From NCBI RefSeq assembly GCF_003688595.1, contig NZ_RCWT01000001.1, forward strand, positions 1-63,175: 63,175 bases of DNA, read 5' to 3'. Below are positions 25,726 to 34,816 of the stretch, piece by piece. Position 1 is the first letter of the stretch; each line of letters opens with the position of its first letter. The DNA is from Sphingomonas sp. PP-F2F-G114-C0414. Lineage in GTDB: Bacteria > Pseudomonadota > Alphaproteobacteria > Sphingomonadales > Sphingomonadaceae. Position numbers and translations under genes: made by a program. The notes beneath the pieces are model-generated. The model was given only the letters and a program-made list of their open reading frames with translations. It did no database searches and was not told the origin of the DNA.

Positions 25726-26016
25726 ATGGGCAGCATGGCCAAGCCGCAGGCGTTCGAAGATACTGAATGGCGTCCGTGGCGAGGAAGCGTACCGGGCGGC
25801 TCGGAAGGTTGTGGCACCGCAGATGTAGCAGGCGTAGGCGGCTTCATGCGTTTTTTCCACTCGCGGGCAGCCATGCCCGTTCTCATCGTCCTACTGCTTG
25901 CAACAATCACGGCAGCTGGACTGGCGACGTCTTGGACGCTGTCGATTGTGATGTGGCTTTCGAGCGCCGTTCTCGCCGCAGCCCTGTTTGCAACCTTGAT
26001 GCAGGACGCCGACTGA
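25726..26016 (+). CDS. Small membrane protein between SLC13 and ClC genes
   Basis: The 96-residue frame begins MGSMAKPQAFEDTEWRPWRG and ends in two hydrophobic helices (AAMPVLIVLLLATITAAGLAT, LSIVMWLSSAVLAAALFATLM). It lies 16 bases after the permease and one base before the ClC start, so it is most likely part of the same transcript. Internal ATGs would give a shorter two-helix protein. No family was recognised. Confidence 0.55.
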   Translation: MGSMAKPQAFEDTEWRPWRGSVPGGSEGCGTADVAGVGGFMRFFHSRAAMPVLIVLLLATITAAGLATSWTLSIVMWLSSAVLAAALFATLMQDAD

Positions 26017-26017
26017 C

Positions 26018-27796
26018 ATGGCTTCAGCGCCACTGATCGATAGCGCAGCTAGTCCACCTGGATCTGGTCGGGTGGCGCCATCGTGGCTCCGTAAAGCTTT
26101 TCGATCCAGCGAAGCTGCACTCATCGTGCTGGCCATCATGATCGGCAGTGCAGCCGGATTGCTTAGTGTCGTCCAGGGTACGCTCGCACAGGCGATGCAG
26201 CATCTGCTTTATGCCTTGTCGCCGGATGAAAGGCTGAGTGCGGCCACGACGATCCCTTACCTTGCTCTACTTGCCCTGCCGGCTGGTGGAGCCGTCCTCG
26301 CACTCTTCTCTTGGGTTACTCATGCTCGCCGGCGCCGGATGGTCGACGCTGTAGAGGCGAACGCCCTTCATGGTGGTCGCATGTCATGGTCCGACAGCCT
26401 CGTTATCTCCGGGCAAACGATCCTTTCCAACGGCTTCGGTGCGTCTGTGGGGCTTGAGGCGGCGTATGCGCAGTTGGGAGGGCTCGTCGCCTCGCTCAGC
26501 GGCAACTGGTTTGCGTTACGCAGGTCCGATCTGCGCATCTTGGTCGGCGCCGGAACGGGCGCCGCCATCGCAGGTGCATTCGGGGCTCCATTAGCTGGGG
26601 CCTTCTATGCCTTTGAGATCGTAATCGGGGCCTATACGATATCAGCGCTGGCACCTGTCGCTGCGGCGTGCCTGGCGAGTGTCCTTGTGGCGCAGGCGTT
26701 TGGTGCTCAACCGTATCTGGTTGCGGCTAATGCAGGCGAACAGATCGAGACGTTCCACTACCTTCTCTACGCCGGTCTTGGGGCCTGTGCCGCTGGCGCT
26801 GGTATACTGCTGATGCGGGCTGTTGCGGAGATGGAAGCAGCTACACGCAAACTGCCGATACCCTCGATTTGCCGGCCGATATTGGGCGGTCTTCTGCTCA
26901 TCCCTCTGGCGATGCTCACGCCGCAAATTCTCTCTGCTGGTCACGGCGCCCTCCACCTCAATCTTGAAGCCGAGGTATCGCTGCGCTTCCTCGCCGCCAT
27001 CTTCGTCGTCAAGTGCGCGGCCTCCATCATCTCACTTGGCTTTGGCTTCCGCGGTGGCCTGTTCTTCGCATCCTTGTTCTTGGGCAGCCTGCTGGGTCAC
27101 CTGTTTGCTGGTTCACTCGAATGGATTGTCGGATCGCCTGTGATCGACCCGCACAATGCGGCCCTGGTGGGGATGGCCGCATTAGCGGTCGCCGTAGTTG
27201 GCGGGCCGATGACGATGGCGATGCTAGTCCTTGAGGCGACCCACGACTTCTCCCTTGCCGGCGCGGCCATTGCAGCATCGCTGGTCTCGTCCACCATCGT
27301 CCGCGAGCTGTTCGGCTATTCCTTTTCTACGTGGCGCCTGCATCTCCGGGGCGAAACCATCAAAAGCGCCCGCGATGTCGGCTGGGTCAGAACGCTTACA
27401 GCGGGCAAGATGATGCGACGTGTCGAAAGGGCTACGCCGTGCAACACGACGATCGCCGAGTTTCGTCGGGCGTTTCCGCTTGGTTCCACAAGTCGGGTCC
27501 TACTAGTCGATGACCACGAAAATTATGGCGGTATCGTACAGACTGCCAGTGCATTTGCCGAAGAGGTCGATCAGAAGGCACCGATCGGGTCGCTGGCGAT
27601 CCACACGGGTCTCGCCCTTACGCCGGATTCAGACATCAGAAGCGTCATGACTACGTTCGATACCGAAGGTGCGGACGAACTGGCGGTAGTTGGAAGCGAC
27701 GGGGCAGTTCTCGGCATCCTCTCCGAGAGCTATGCGCGACGCCGCTACGCAGAGGAATTGGACAAGGCGCAACGTGAGTTGTTTGGAGAAAGCTGA
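26018..27796 (+). CDS. ClC-family chloride channel/antiporter with CBS domains
   Basis: The 592-residue protein has the ClC core: GFGASVGLEAAYAQLGG corresponds to the GxExP-type gate region with Glu kept, and AGAFGAPLAGAFYAFE to the following helix pair. Later features are SIISLGFGFRGGLFFASLFLG and a GMAALAVAVVGGPMTMAMLVLEATHDF tract. The cytoplasmic C-terminus (TAGKMMRRVERATPCNTTIAEFRRAF onward) has two CBS-like repeats. It lacks the GNN-type loop seen in the fluoride ClC at 47712, so chloride/proton exchange is the likelier role. Confidence 0.88.
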   Translation: MASAPLIDSAASPPGSGRVAPSWLRKAFRSSEAALIVLAIMIGSAAGLLSVVQGTLAQAMQHLLYALSPDERLSAATTIPYLALLALPAGGAVLALFSWVTHARRRRMVDAVEANALHGGRMSWSDSLVISGQTILSNGFGASVGLEAAYAQLGGLVASLSGNWFALRRSDLRILVGAGTGAAIAGAFGAPLAGAFYAFEIVIGAYTISALAPVAAACLASVLVAQAFGAQPYLVAANAGEQIETFHYLLYAGLGACAAGAGILLMRAVAEMEAATRKLPIPSICRPILGGLLLIPLAMLTPQILSAGHGALHLNLEAEVSLRFLAAIFVVKCAASIISLGFGFRGGLFFASLFLGSLLGHLFAGSLEWIVGSPVIDPHNAALVGMAALAVAVVGGPMTMAMLVLEATHDFSLAGAAIAASLVSSTIVRELFGYSFSTWRLHLRGETIKSARDVGWVRTLTAGKMMRRVERATPCNTTIAEFRRAFPLGSTSRVLLVDDHENYGGIVQTASAFAEEVDQKAPIGSLAIHTGLALTPDSDIRSVMTTFDTEGADELAVVGSDGAVLGILSESYARRRYAEELDKAQRELFGES

Positions 27797-27904
27797 CCAG
27801 CCGGCACGCAGCAAACGCTTCGTCCTACCGGTCTCGCTTAAGCCGGGCTTCGATTTTGACCCAGAACATGCCGCATCGCAGACCCATTCCGGCGAGTTGG
27901 GCGC

Positions 27905-28153
27905 CATGTACTGACATCAGCTCCGCACCGCGGCGAAACTGTTCAACCGGCACGGATATGGCGACGAACAGCCCGGCGTAGAGCAGCTGCGACATGATCG
28001 AGTGGATCACGACGGCGACCCCCAGCACTATCAGGCGGGCAGGCACGGAAGGCCGATGCGGCGCCGGATCGGGGCCTGTAATGAGCTAGGCGTAAAGGCA
28101 TCCTGCTGCGACGAAATGGAAGTGCACCAGGTAGTGGAGCGCACCTGCCCTCT
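27905..28153 (-). pseudogene. Decayed fragment of cytochrome oxidase assembly protein (CtaG-like)
   Basis: Read leftward the frame gives ALHYLVHFHFVAAGCLYA, an in-frame TAG at 28088-28086, then LITGPDPAPHRPSVPARL and ARLIVLGVAVVIHSIMSQLLY. This matches the central membrane part of Caa3-type CtaG proteins (HFxxAGxLY...GxDPxPHRP...ARL). Both ends are missing: the homology stops near 27920 and at the dispersed repeat near 28151. It is a remnant with no function expected. Confidence 0.65.
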
Positions 28154-28196
28154 CTAAAGCAGCCAGTCCGCTTTCCTTCCCATTGTCGGCATTCAG
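28151..28196. repeat. Dispersed repeat, copy B
   Basis: Companion of 23098-23143 (TCCGCTTTCCTTCCCA core here against TTCCGCTTTCCTGCCCA there). It sits exactly at the broken edge of the CtaG-like fragment, so the repeat may mark a recombination or insertion point. Confidence 0.5.
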
Positions 28197-28345
28197 CGGC
28201 CCGATATGTAGAAAACCCAGTCGTAATCACCATTGTGCGACAAACAAGTGCTTTCCGACACTCTCGAGACGTCGTGTCGACCTAGCCCAGCGTCATGCCG
28301 AATATACCGGACACGGACAGCGGGGCGCAGGTTTCACCGGAATCC

Positions 28346-29764
28346 TCATTTTTGCACCTGAACGACAGCGCCCGGCATCATCGGGTCGCCCGGAGCAATG
28401 ACGAGGTAACGGCGCATGTCGCCTTTCGCGTCGCTGACGATCTGGCGGAGCGGTCCGAGCGTGTTTACTATCGCGCCGCCCGCCGGATTGGTCATGAACT
28501 TCGCCAGAGGCTGGATCACGCCGCTGCCGTCAGCGTGGGAGGATAATCCAAGGACATAGGGCATCTTTGGGCTGAGGCCCGCAACCGCCGCCTGCAAAAT
28601 CTGGACCTGGCCTTGATCGAACAGCGTGACCTGGCTGCGCCCAGTCCCGGATAGAGTCAGCTGGATCTTCATGCCGGCCTGCGCGAGCGGCACCAGGTTT
28701 GCACGGCCATCGCCTACCGGCACCGCGCCGGGAACATATGCCACGCCTTGCGGCCCCTGACCGATTGGAATCGTCGCGATGACGGTGTTGCTTGCTGTGT
28801 CGATCGCCGCGACCGCATCGGCGTTCTCCAGCCCGACATACATCCGCGTGCCGTCGCCCGACGGCCATAGGCCGTGCGGGAGCGCGCCGACCGGGATGCT
28901 CGCCACCTGCACGAAGTCAGTGGTGCGGAACACCTTCACGACATTCTCGGTGCCGACCGTCACAAAGGCGAACTGGCCATTCTTATTGCGGGCGATATTG
29001 ACGTGGTTGGTGATCGCGCCGGTATCGAACGTCTTGAGCACTGCGAAGGGTGGCTTGGCGTCGAACACCATGACCTTGCCGACGTCCTTGAGCGTCAACC
29101 AGACCTGCTTACCGTCGGGCGTCGCGGCGATGTCAGGGCAGAACGGGCTCGCCTGCTTGACGCGACCGACGATCTTCTTCGAGGCGGTGTCGATCACAAC
29201 TGTCTCGGGCGAGAAGCTCGAACAGACGTAACCGTATTTCCCGTTTGGCGAAAAGATCGTCATGCCGGGGCCATTAGGAACGGGGATGCGCGTGGTCGGC
29301 GCGAAGGTCTTACCGTCGAGCACCTGGATATAATCCTCGCCGCGCACCGCGACCCAGACTTCGCGACCGTCGGGGCGGAAGAACGCTTCGTGCGGCGATC
29401 GGCCCACATAGGTCGTGTGCTTCACGGCATTGGTCGCAGTGTCGATGAACGTCACCGAGTTCGAGCCGATCGATATTACCGCCAGCGTCTTGCGATCGGG
29501 CGAGAAGCCCATGCCGTGCACGAGCAGCTGCCCCTTGTAGAGCGGGCTGAGATTGGCCGGGGTCTGGTCGCCGAGCTTGATGACGCCGAGCAGCGTGTTG
29601 GTCGACGGATCGATCACCGACACGGTGTTGGAGAACTGGTCCGAAGTGTAGAACCGGTCGTTCGCGCTAACAGGGATGTCGGGGGTCGCGTTCGGTACCT
29701 GCTGCGCAAATGCCGGGGCCGAAAAAGACAGGGCAGCACAGGCGGTTAAGGTAAAACGCTTCAT
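28346..29764 (-). CDS. YVTN-family beta-propeller protein, exported (copy 2)
   Basis: The 472-residue protein has signal peptide MKRFTLTACAALSFSAPAFAQ and start site GGAGACCGTCC before ATG 29764. Blade motifs are nearly those of copy 1: [72 protein letters not shown]. It lacks the sigma/anti-sigma genes that follow copy 1. Its start overlaps the DUF305 gene by four bases. The strong likeness to copy 1 indicates an old duplication of a DUF305-YVTN pair. Confidence 0.9.
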   Translation of the reverse strand: MKRFTLTACAALSFSAPAFAQQVPNATPDIPVSANDRFYTSDQFSNTVSVIDPSTNTLLGVIKLGDQTPANLSPLYKGQLLVHGMGFSPDRKTLAVISIGSNSVTFIDTATNAVKHTTYVGRSPHEAFFRPDGREVWVAVRGEDYIQVLDGKTFAPTTRIPVPNGPGMTIFSPNGKYGYVCSSFSPETVVIDTASKKIVGRVKQASPFCPDIAATPDGKQVWLTLKDVGKVMVFDAKPPFAVLKTFDTGAITNHVNIARNKNGQFAFVTVGTENVVKVFRTTDFVQVASIPVGALPHGLWPSGDGTRMYVGLENADAVAAIDTASNTVIATIPIGQGPQGVAYVPGAVPVGDGRANLVPLAQAGMKIQLTLSGTGRSQVTLFDQGQVQILQAAVAGLSPKMPYVLGLSSHADGSGVIQPLAKFMTNPAGGAIVNTLGPLRQIVSDAKGDMRRYLVIAPGDPMMPGAVVQVQK

Positions 29765-30147
29765 GGACGGTCTCCGTGATGGGGGTGACCGGTCGCGGTC
29801 GGTTCGGTGTGAGGCAGCAACGCGCCGCCTTCGGATAGGATGCCCTGCATCACCGCGATTTCCTGACGCTGTTCGACGATGATTCCCTGGGCGAGCCGGC
29901 GCAGGCGTTCATCCTTGCCGAACCGCAGTTCGACTTCGGCCATGTCGATCGCGCCCTGATGATGCGGGATCATCATTTTGGCGAAGTCGCGATCGGGATC
30001 GCTCGAATAACCGGTCATCATCGCGCCGTGCATCCGCGCCATCGCCGCATCCATTGCGGACGCGAAACCGTCCGTTTGCGCTAAAGCACCCGTCGATACG
30101 GACACGGCTATCGCCGTTAGCAAAGCCGTGCGAAATTTCATCGTCAT
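29761..30147 (-). CDS. DUF305 periplasmic protein (copy 2)
   Basis: The 128-residue form starting at 30147 reads MTMKFRTALLTAIAVSVSTG, a signal peptide ending near ALA-QTDG. The DUF305 signature DFAKMMIPHHQGAIDMAEVELRFGKDERLRRLAQGIIVEQRQEIAVM is complete, and a Met/His-rich part precedes it (AAMARMHGAMMTGY). A His-rich tail follows (HTEPTATGHPHHGDRP). Histidines and methionines would suit copper or another soft metal. It is the first gene of the two-gene operon with YVTN copy 2. Confidence 0.9.
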   Translation of the reverse strand: MTMKFRTALLTAIAVSVSTGALAQTDGFASAMDAAMARMHGAMMTGYSSDPDRDFAKMMIPHHQGAIDMAEVELRFGKDERLRRLAQGIIVEQRQEIAVMQGILSEGGALLPHTEPTATGHPHHGDRP

Positions 30148-30401
30148 GCCTTTAGTGTTCCCATTTATGACACGCGAGCGATCAACGCCGAGCGTGACAG
30201 CGTAATGATCGCGGCGCAGCCGTCGATCCAACGCATAAGCATGGTTGTTCTGATCATCTAACAAGAACGGTAGGCGATCTATGATCGCGTTTTCGTATTG
30301 AAACCATCGCGACCATGCGTTGGACGCAGGGGACATATCGGTCGATCTAACGGCATCGGACTGGCACGATCACCCGCCGGATCCGCGATAAGGATCAAAC
30401 G
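30148..30401. other. Divergent promoter region
   Basis: About 250 bases between DUF305 copy 2 (leftward) and YVTN copy 3 (rightward). It should hold both promoters. The GGAAT-N17-CGTC element seen at 20913 was not found in matching form; a GGGAAC lies close to the DUF305 start but without a correctly placed second element. Confidence 0.45.
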
Positions 30402-31571
30402 ATGAAAGCTGCGATCGTTTTGGTTGCCGCGATGTTGGCCTCCGTAGCGCCAGTCCCGGTGATCGCTCAGGCCTATTGGGCTGCACCTGCGGCGGACGAC
30501 TTTCCCTACGATATCAAGGCGGTTCAGGCACCGTGGTCGAAGGCTGATATCGACCTCAGCCATCATGACCGGATCTATGTGTCTGACCCTACATCGACGA
30601 AGATCGTTGTCATCGATCCTGCAGCGGGCAACGAACTGGGACGCATCGACCTCGCCAAAAGCGCGATAGCTGAGCCCAGCTTTTCCAGCCCCAGAGTCCA
30701 GCACCTGGCTGCAACGCGTGACGGGCGGACCCTGGCGGTATCGGCATCAGCGCAGCACAGTGTGACGCTCGTAGATCTGGCCACGAACACGGAACGAGGC
30801 CGGACCGTGTTCCAGACGTCGCCTACCGCCGTCGCGTTTACGCCCAATGGGCACGAACTCTGGGTTTCGCTCGGCGATGAACATGCCATCGCGGTCGTGG
30901 ATCCTAAGACCGCGCGGGAGATCACCCGCGTACCAGCAAGTGGCGGAGCGGGCGCGACCATCCTGTCGCCAAACGGACGCTATGCCTTTGTATCGCTTAC
31001 TGAAAGGCCGTCCATCCTGGTTGTCGACGTCGAGGATCGGCGCGTCGTCGGACACGTTGCCAGCAACGGTGCAGGTGCGGGAGCAATCGCGGTCTCGCCA
31101 GATGGCAAACAGATCTGGGCAACACGCCGCGAGAGCGGCACGACCACGGTCTTTGCTGCCAAACCGCCGTTTGCGGTACACGAAGTGATAAACACTGGTC
31201 CAGCGACGGGCGCGGTCAACTTCGCCCAGCGCGCAGACGATTCCTTTGCCTATGTCAGCGTTGGCGGCGATCAACCTGCAATCAAGGTCTATAGAACCGA
31301 CAGCCTGGAGGCTGTGGCAACCGTCCCGCTACAAGCGGCTCCGAGTGCGGTTTGGCCGTCGGGCGATGGTACGAGGATCTATGCCAGCCTGGCCGGAACC
31401 AACAAGGTCGCTGGGATCGACACGCTGACGTACACCACCGTGTCGACGATCCCGATCAGTACGGATGCGCAAAGCCTGATCTACGTTCCTGGTGCCGTAA
31501 GATCAGGAAAAGGTCTCGCCAATCTGGTGCCATCCGGGCGCGATGCGGCGCTTGCCCTGGCGGCGCGTTAA
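30402..31571 (+). CDS. YVTN-family beta-propeller protein, exported (copy 3)
   Basis: The 389-residue protein has signal peptide [23 protein letters not shown] and propeller repeats: [76 protein letters not shown]. It is shorter and more divergent than copies 1 and 2, lacking their C-terminal 80 residues. It is transcribed away from the DUF305-YVTN copy 2 operon and has no DUF305 partner of its own. Probably periplasmic; ligand unknown. Confidence 0.88.
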   Translation: MKAAIVLVAAMLASVAPVPVIAQAYWAAPAADDFPYDIKAVQAPWSKADIDLSHHDRIYVSDPTSTKIVVIDPAAGNELGRIDLAKSAIAEPSFSSPRVQHLAATRDGRTLAVSASAQHSVTLVDLATNTERGRTVFQTSPTAVAFTPNGHELWVSLGDEHAIAVVDPKTAREITRVPASGGAGATILSPNGRYAFVSLTERPSILVVDVEDRRVVGHVASNGAGAGAIAVSPDGKQIWATRRESGTTTVFAAKPPFAVHEVINTGPATGAVNFAQRADDSFAYVSVGGDQPAIKVYRTDSLEAVATVPLQAAPSAVWPSGDGTRIYASLAGTNKVAGIDTLTYTTVSTIPISTDAQSLIYVPGAVRSGKGLANLVPSGRDAALALAAR

Positions 31572-31617
31572 TCGGTCTCACACCGTCTGTAATCTTCCAA
31601 CGAAAGCCCTTTCCAAA

Positions 31618-32601
31618 ATGACCAAGCCCCCCGTCAGGATCGCGATCAGCGGTGCCGCAGGACAAATTTGCTATTCGCTGCTCTTCCGGGTCGCGCAGGG
31701 TGACGTGTTCGGACCGGACCAGCCCGTTATCCTTCAACTGCTCGACGTGCCGCAGGCGCTGGACGCAGTACGCGGCGTGGTCATGGAACTGGAGGATTGC
31801 GCGTTTCCGCTGCTGGCAGATGTGATCATTACTGATGATCCGATGGTGGCTTTCAAGGACATCGATGCGGCCATGCTGGTCGGGTCTCGTCCCCGCTCGA
31901 AGGGCATGGAGCGCCGTGATTTGCTCGCTGCCAACGCAGCGATCTTCAAGACGCAGGGCGCAGCGCTGGACGCAGTGGCCAAACGCGACGCCAAGATCCT
32001 GGTCGTCGGCAATCCCGCCAACACAAATGCCTGGATCCTTGCGCAAAGCGCGCCGGGTTTCCCTGCCGAAAACATCACGTCGATGATCCGCCTCGATCAC
32101 AATCGCGCGCAGGGACAGCTTGCGGCCAAAGCGGGTGTCGGTGTCGATGCGATTACAAAGCTCGTCGTCTGGGGAAACCATTCGCCGACGATGTTTGCCG
32201 ACTGGGGGAATGCCGAACTCGATGGCCAAAAGCTTGCCGACCGTATCGGAAACGAGGCCTGGTACCGCGAGACCCTGATCCCCACCGTTGCGCAGCGCGG
32301 CACCGAGATCATCGAAGCACGGGGTGCGTCCTCGGCCGCATCGGCCGCAAATGCGGCGATCGACCATCTGCGCGATTGGGTGCACGGCGCAGGCGACAAT
32401 TGGGTGTCGATGGGCGTGGTGTCAGACGGCTCCTACGGTATCCCGCAAGGGCTGGTGTGCGGCGTGCCGGTGCTCTGCAAAAGCGGTGGCTATGGGCGTA
32501 TCGAAGGACTGATCCTCGATCCATTCCAGCGAACGATGCTCGATCGCACGATTGCCGAACTGGTCGATGAACGTGAGGCGGTTATCGACATTCTGAAATG
32601 A
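31618..32601 (+). CDS. mdh: Malate dehydrogenase (NAD-dependent)
   Basis: Starting at ATG 31618 the 327-residue protein shows the Rossmann dinucleotide site [22 protein letters not shown], the substrate Arg loop in [44 protein letters not shown], and the catalytic His in [14 protein letters not shown]. It matches the type 2 (cytosol-like) malate dehydrogenase of about 330 residues. It catalyses malate-oxaloacetate exchange in the TCA cycle. It stands alone, 46 bases after YVTN copy 3 and 88 bases before the LysR gene. As chromosomes normally carry one, this is an extra copy. Confidence 0.93.
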   Translation: MTKPPVRIAISGAAGQICYSLLFRVAQGDVFGPDQPVILQLLDVPQALDAVRGVVMELEDCAFPLLADVIITDDPMVAFKDIDAAMLVGSRPRSKGMERRDLLAANAAIFKTQGAALDAVAKRDAKILVVGNPANTNAWILAQSAPGFPAENITSMIRLDHNRAQGQLAAKAGVGVDAITKLVVWGNHSPTMFADWGNAELDGQKLADRIGNEAWYRETLIPTVAQRGTEIIEARGASSAASAANAAIDHLRDWVHGAGDNWVSMGVVSDGSYGIPQGLVCGVPVLCKSGGYGRIEGLILDPFQRTMLDRTIAELVDEREAVIDILK

Positions 32602-32689
32602 CCAATCTGTAATTATGATTGAAACGACCATAATATTTGGTTGGTGCGATTGATCTCCTTTCCCTATCATTGGGGCAAGGAGATCGGGC

Positions 32690-33562
32690 ATGACCCTGGA
32701 ACAACTCAGGATTTTCGTCGGTGTCGCAGAGCGCGAGCACATGACGCGCGCTGCCGAAGCGCTCAATGTGACGCAGTCGGCCGCAAGCGCTGCCATCGCC
32801 GCGCTAGAAGCGCGGCACGGCGTGCCGCTGTTCCACCGGGTCGGCCGTGGGATCGAACTGTCCGAAGCGGGCCGTATGTTTCTGGTCGACGCACGCGCAG
32901 TGCTTGGCCGTGCTGCCAGTGCAGAACTTGCATTGGCCGAATATGCCGGACTGGAGCGCGGCACACTGCGGCTGGTCGCGAGCCAGACGATCGCGGGCTA
33001 TTGGCTACCCCGCCAGCTGGCGGCGTTTCATGCGCGCTACCCGTCCATCACGATAGAACTGGCGATCGACAACACGGAAGGGGCCGCGGCGCGCGTGCTC
33101 GACGGTGCAGTCGAGCTTGGCTTCGTCGAGGGTATGATCGACGAGCCCGCGCTCGCGCATTGGACCGTCGCGAACGACCGCATGGTGCTGGTGAGTGACC
33201 GCGCTGCCGACACGATCGACGAGGACTGGATCCGGACCGCGCGCTGGATCGTCCGCGAGCAGGGATCGGGCACGCGCTCGTCGTTCGAGGAGGTGTTGCG
33301 CCAGCGCGGCGTCGATCCGTCGGACCTTACCATAGCGCTGACCCTGCCATCGAACGAGGCGGTCCGCAGCGCGGTCGAGGCCGGCGCGGGCGTCGCGGTG
33401 CTGTCGCAGCATGTCGTCGCACCTGCAATCGCGGCCGGCACGTTGCACGATCTGCCGCTCGGTCTGCCGCGGCGTCCATTCTACGCGCTGCGGCACAAGG
33501 AGCGCTATCGTACCCGGGCGGCCGACGCGCTGACCGATCTCATCAAGGAGACTGGGAAGTGA
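32690..33562 (+). CDS. LysR-type regulator of sulfite module 1
   Basis: The 290-residue protein has the LysR HTH at the start (MTLEQLRIFVGVAEREHMTR, AAEALNVTQSAASAAIAALE, then HRVGRGIELSEAGRMFL) and a substrate-binding domain (GTLRLVASQTIAGYWLPRQLAAFHARYPS). Its stop overlaps the TDT transporter start (ATGA at 33559-33562). It closely resembles the frameshifted LysR at 53595, and both stand next to sulfite-handling genes, so a YeiE-like role in sensing sulfite is the best guess. Confidence 0.9.
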   Translation: MTLEQLRIFVGVAEREHMTRAAEALNVTQSAASAAIAALEARHGVPLFHRVGRGIELSEAGRMFLVDARAVLGRAASAELALAEYAGLERGTLRLVASQTIAGYWLPRQLAAFHARYPSITIELAIDNTEGAAARVLDGAVELGFVEGMIDEPALAHWTVANDRMVLVSDRAADTIDEDWIRTARWIVREQGSGTRSSFEEVLRQRGVDPSDLTIALTLPSNEAVRSAVEAGAGVAVLSQHVVAPAIAAGTLHDLPLGLPRRPFYALRHKERYRTRAADALTDLIKETGK

Positions 33563-34710
33563 CTGCCGATCTGAAACCCGTTCTCGATGGTCTGAAGCCG
33601 CTCAGCCGGCTTGATTCTCCGCGCGAGATGATCCGCCAGTTCACCCCCAACTGGTTCGCCGCTACGATGGGCACGGGCATCCTCGCGCTGGCCTTGCCGC
33701 AGGTGCCGGGCGTCGGCGCATCGCTGCACCCGGTCGGCGAGGCGTTGTGGTATTTCAACATCGCGCTCTTCACGCTGTTCGCCGGGCTCTACACCGCGCG
33801 CTGGACGATGTTCGGGCACGAGGCGCGTCGGATCTTCGGGCACAATACCGTGTCGATGTTCATCGGCACGATCCCGATGGGCCTCGCGACGATCATCAAC
33901 GGGTTCCTGGCGTTCGGCCTGCCGCGGTTCGGCGCCGGCGTTATCCCGATCGCCGAGACATTGTGGTGGATCGACGTCGCGATGTCGCTCGCCTGCGGTG
34001 TAGCGATCCCCTACCTCATGTTTACCCGGCACGAACATTCGCTCGACGGCATGACCGCGGTGTGGCTCCTGCCAGTGGTCGCGGCCGAGGTCGCAGGCGC
34101 GAGCGGAGGCCTGCTCGCACCGCATCTGGCGGACGCGCACCACCAGTTCGTGGTGCTGGCGACCTCCTTTGTCCTCTGGGCGTATTCGGTGCCGGTCGCG
34201 TTCGGCATCCTCGCGATCCTCATCCTGCGGATGGCGCTGCACAAGCTGCCGCACGAGAGCATGGCCGCATCGAGTTGGCTCGCACTAGGCCCGATCGGCA
34301 CCGGTGCGCTCGGGATGCTGGTGCTCGGCAGCGACGCGCCCGCGATCCTCGCCGCCAACGGCCTCGGCCAGATCGGCGCGGTAGCGCAGGGGATCGGCAC
34401 GATCGCCGGGCTGCTGCTCTGGGGCTTCGGCCTGTGGTGGCTGGCGCTCGCGACGCTGATCACGATCCGCTACTGGCGCGCGGGCATTCCGTTCAACCTC
34501 GGGTGGTGGGGCTACACCTTCCCGCTCGGCGTCTACACGGTCGCCACCTTCAAGCTCGGCACGACGCTCCAGCTCGGCTTTTTCGGGATCGTCGGCACCG
34601 TCCTTACCATCGCGCTCGCAGCGATGTGGCTGCTGGTCGGCGCCAAGACGGTCACAGGCGGCTGGCGCGGAAACCTGTTCGTGTCGCCCTGCATCGCCCA
34701 AGCCAATTGA
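33559..34710 (+). CDS. TDT/SLAC1-family anion transporter (probable sulfite exporter)
   Basis: The 383-residue membrane protein begins MTADLKPVLDGLKPLSRLDS and has about ten hydrophobic helices. IRQFTPNWFAATMGTGILALAL is the usual first motif of the tellurite-resistance/dicarboxylate and SLAC1 family; later helices include FGILAILILRMALHKLP and WWGYTFPLGVYTVATFKLG. Family members export sulfite, malate or other anions. It is coupled to the LysR gene and followed 106 bases later by sulfite dehydrogenase genes, which favours sulfite. Confidence 0.85.
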   Translation: MTADLKPVLDGLKPLSRLDSPREMIRQFTPNWFAATMGTGILALALPQVPGVGASLHPVGEALWYFNIALFTLFAGLYTARWTMFGHEARRIFGHNTVSMFIGTIPMGLATIINGFLAFGLPRFGAGVIPIAETLWWIDVAMSLACGVAIPYLMFTRHEHSLDGMTAVWLLPVVAAEVAGASGGLLAPHLADAHHQFVVLATSFVLWAYSVPVAFGILAILILRMALHKLPHESMAASSWLALGPIGTGALGMLVLGSDAPAILAANGLGQIGAVAQGIGTIAGLLLWGFGLWWLALATLITIRYWRAGIPFNLGWWGYTFPLGVYTVATFKLGTTLQLGFFGIVGTVLTIALAAMWLLVGAKTVTGGWRGNLFVSPCIAQAN

Positions 34711-34816
34711 TGGGCCGAACTGATCGTCCTGCCGGATCGAACCGGCGCATCCGATCGACCCGTACCGGGCAGACCGTCGGACGGATCGCGCATAAGAGCA
34801 TGACATCGAAGGGAGA

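Larger units (their letters stand above)
27797..28345. other. Region with only decayed sequence
   Basis: About 550 bases between the ClC gene and the YVTN gene copy 2. It contains the CtaG-like fragment and the dispersed repeat copy B; the rest (28200-28345) shows no gene. Confidence 0.5.

Noticed and set aside
26018..27796. Second fluoride antiporter
   Set aside because: The ClC here lacks the GNN-type loop of the fluoride clade, has CBS domains, and no fluoride riboswitch precedes it.
30148..30401. ECF promoter for DUF305 copy 2
   Set aside because: A GGGAAC is present near the start codon, but no CGTC-like element at the right distance; not supported.
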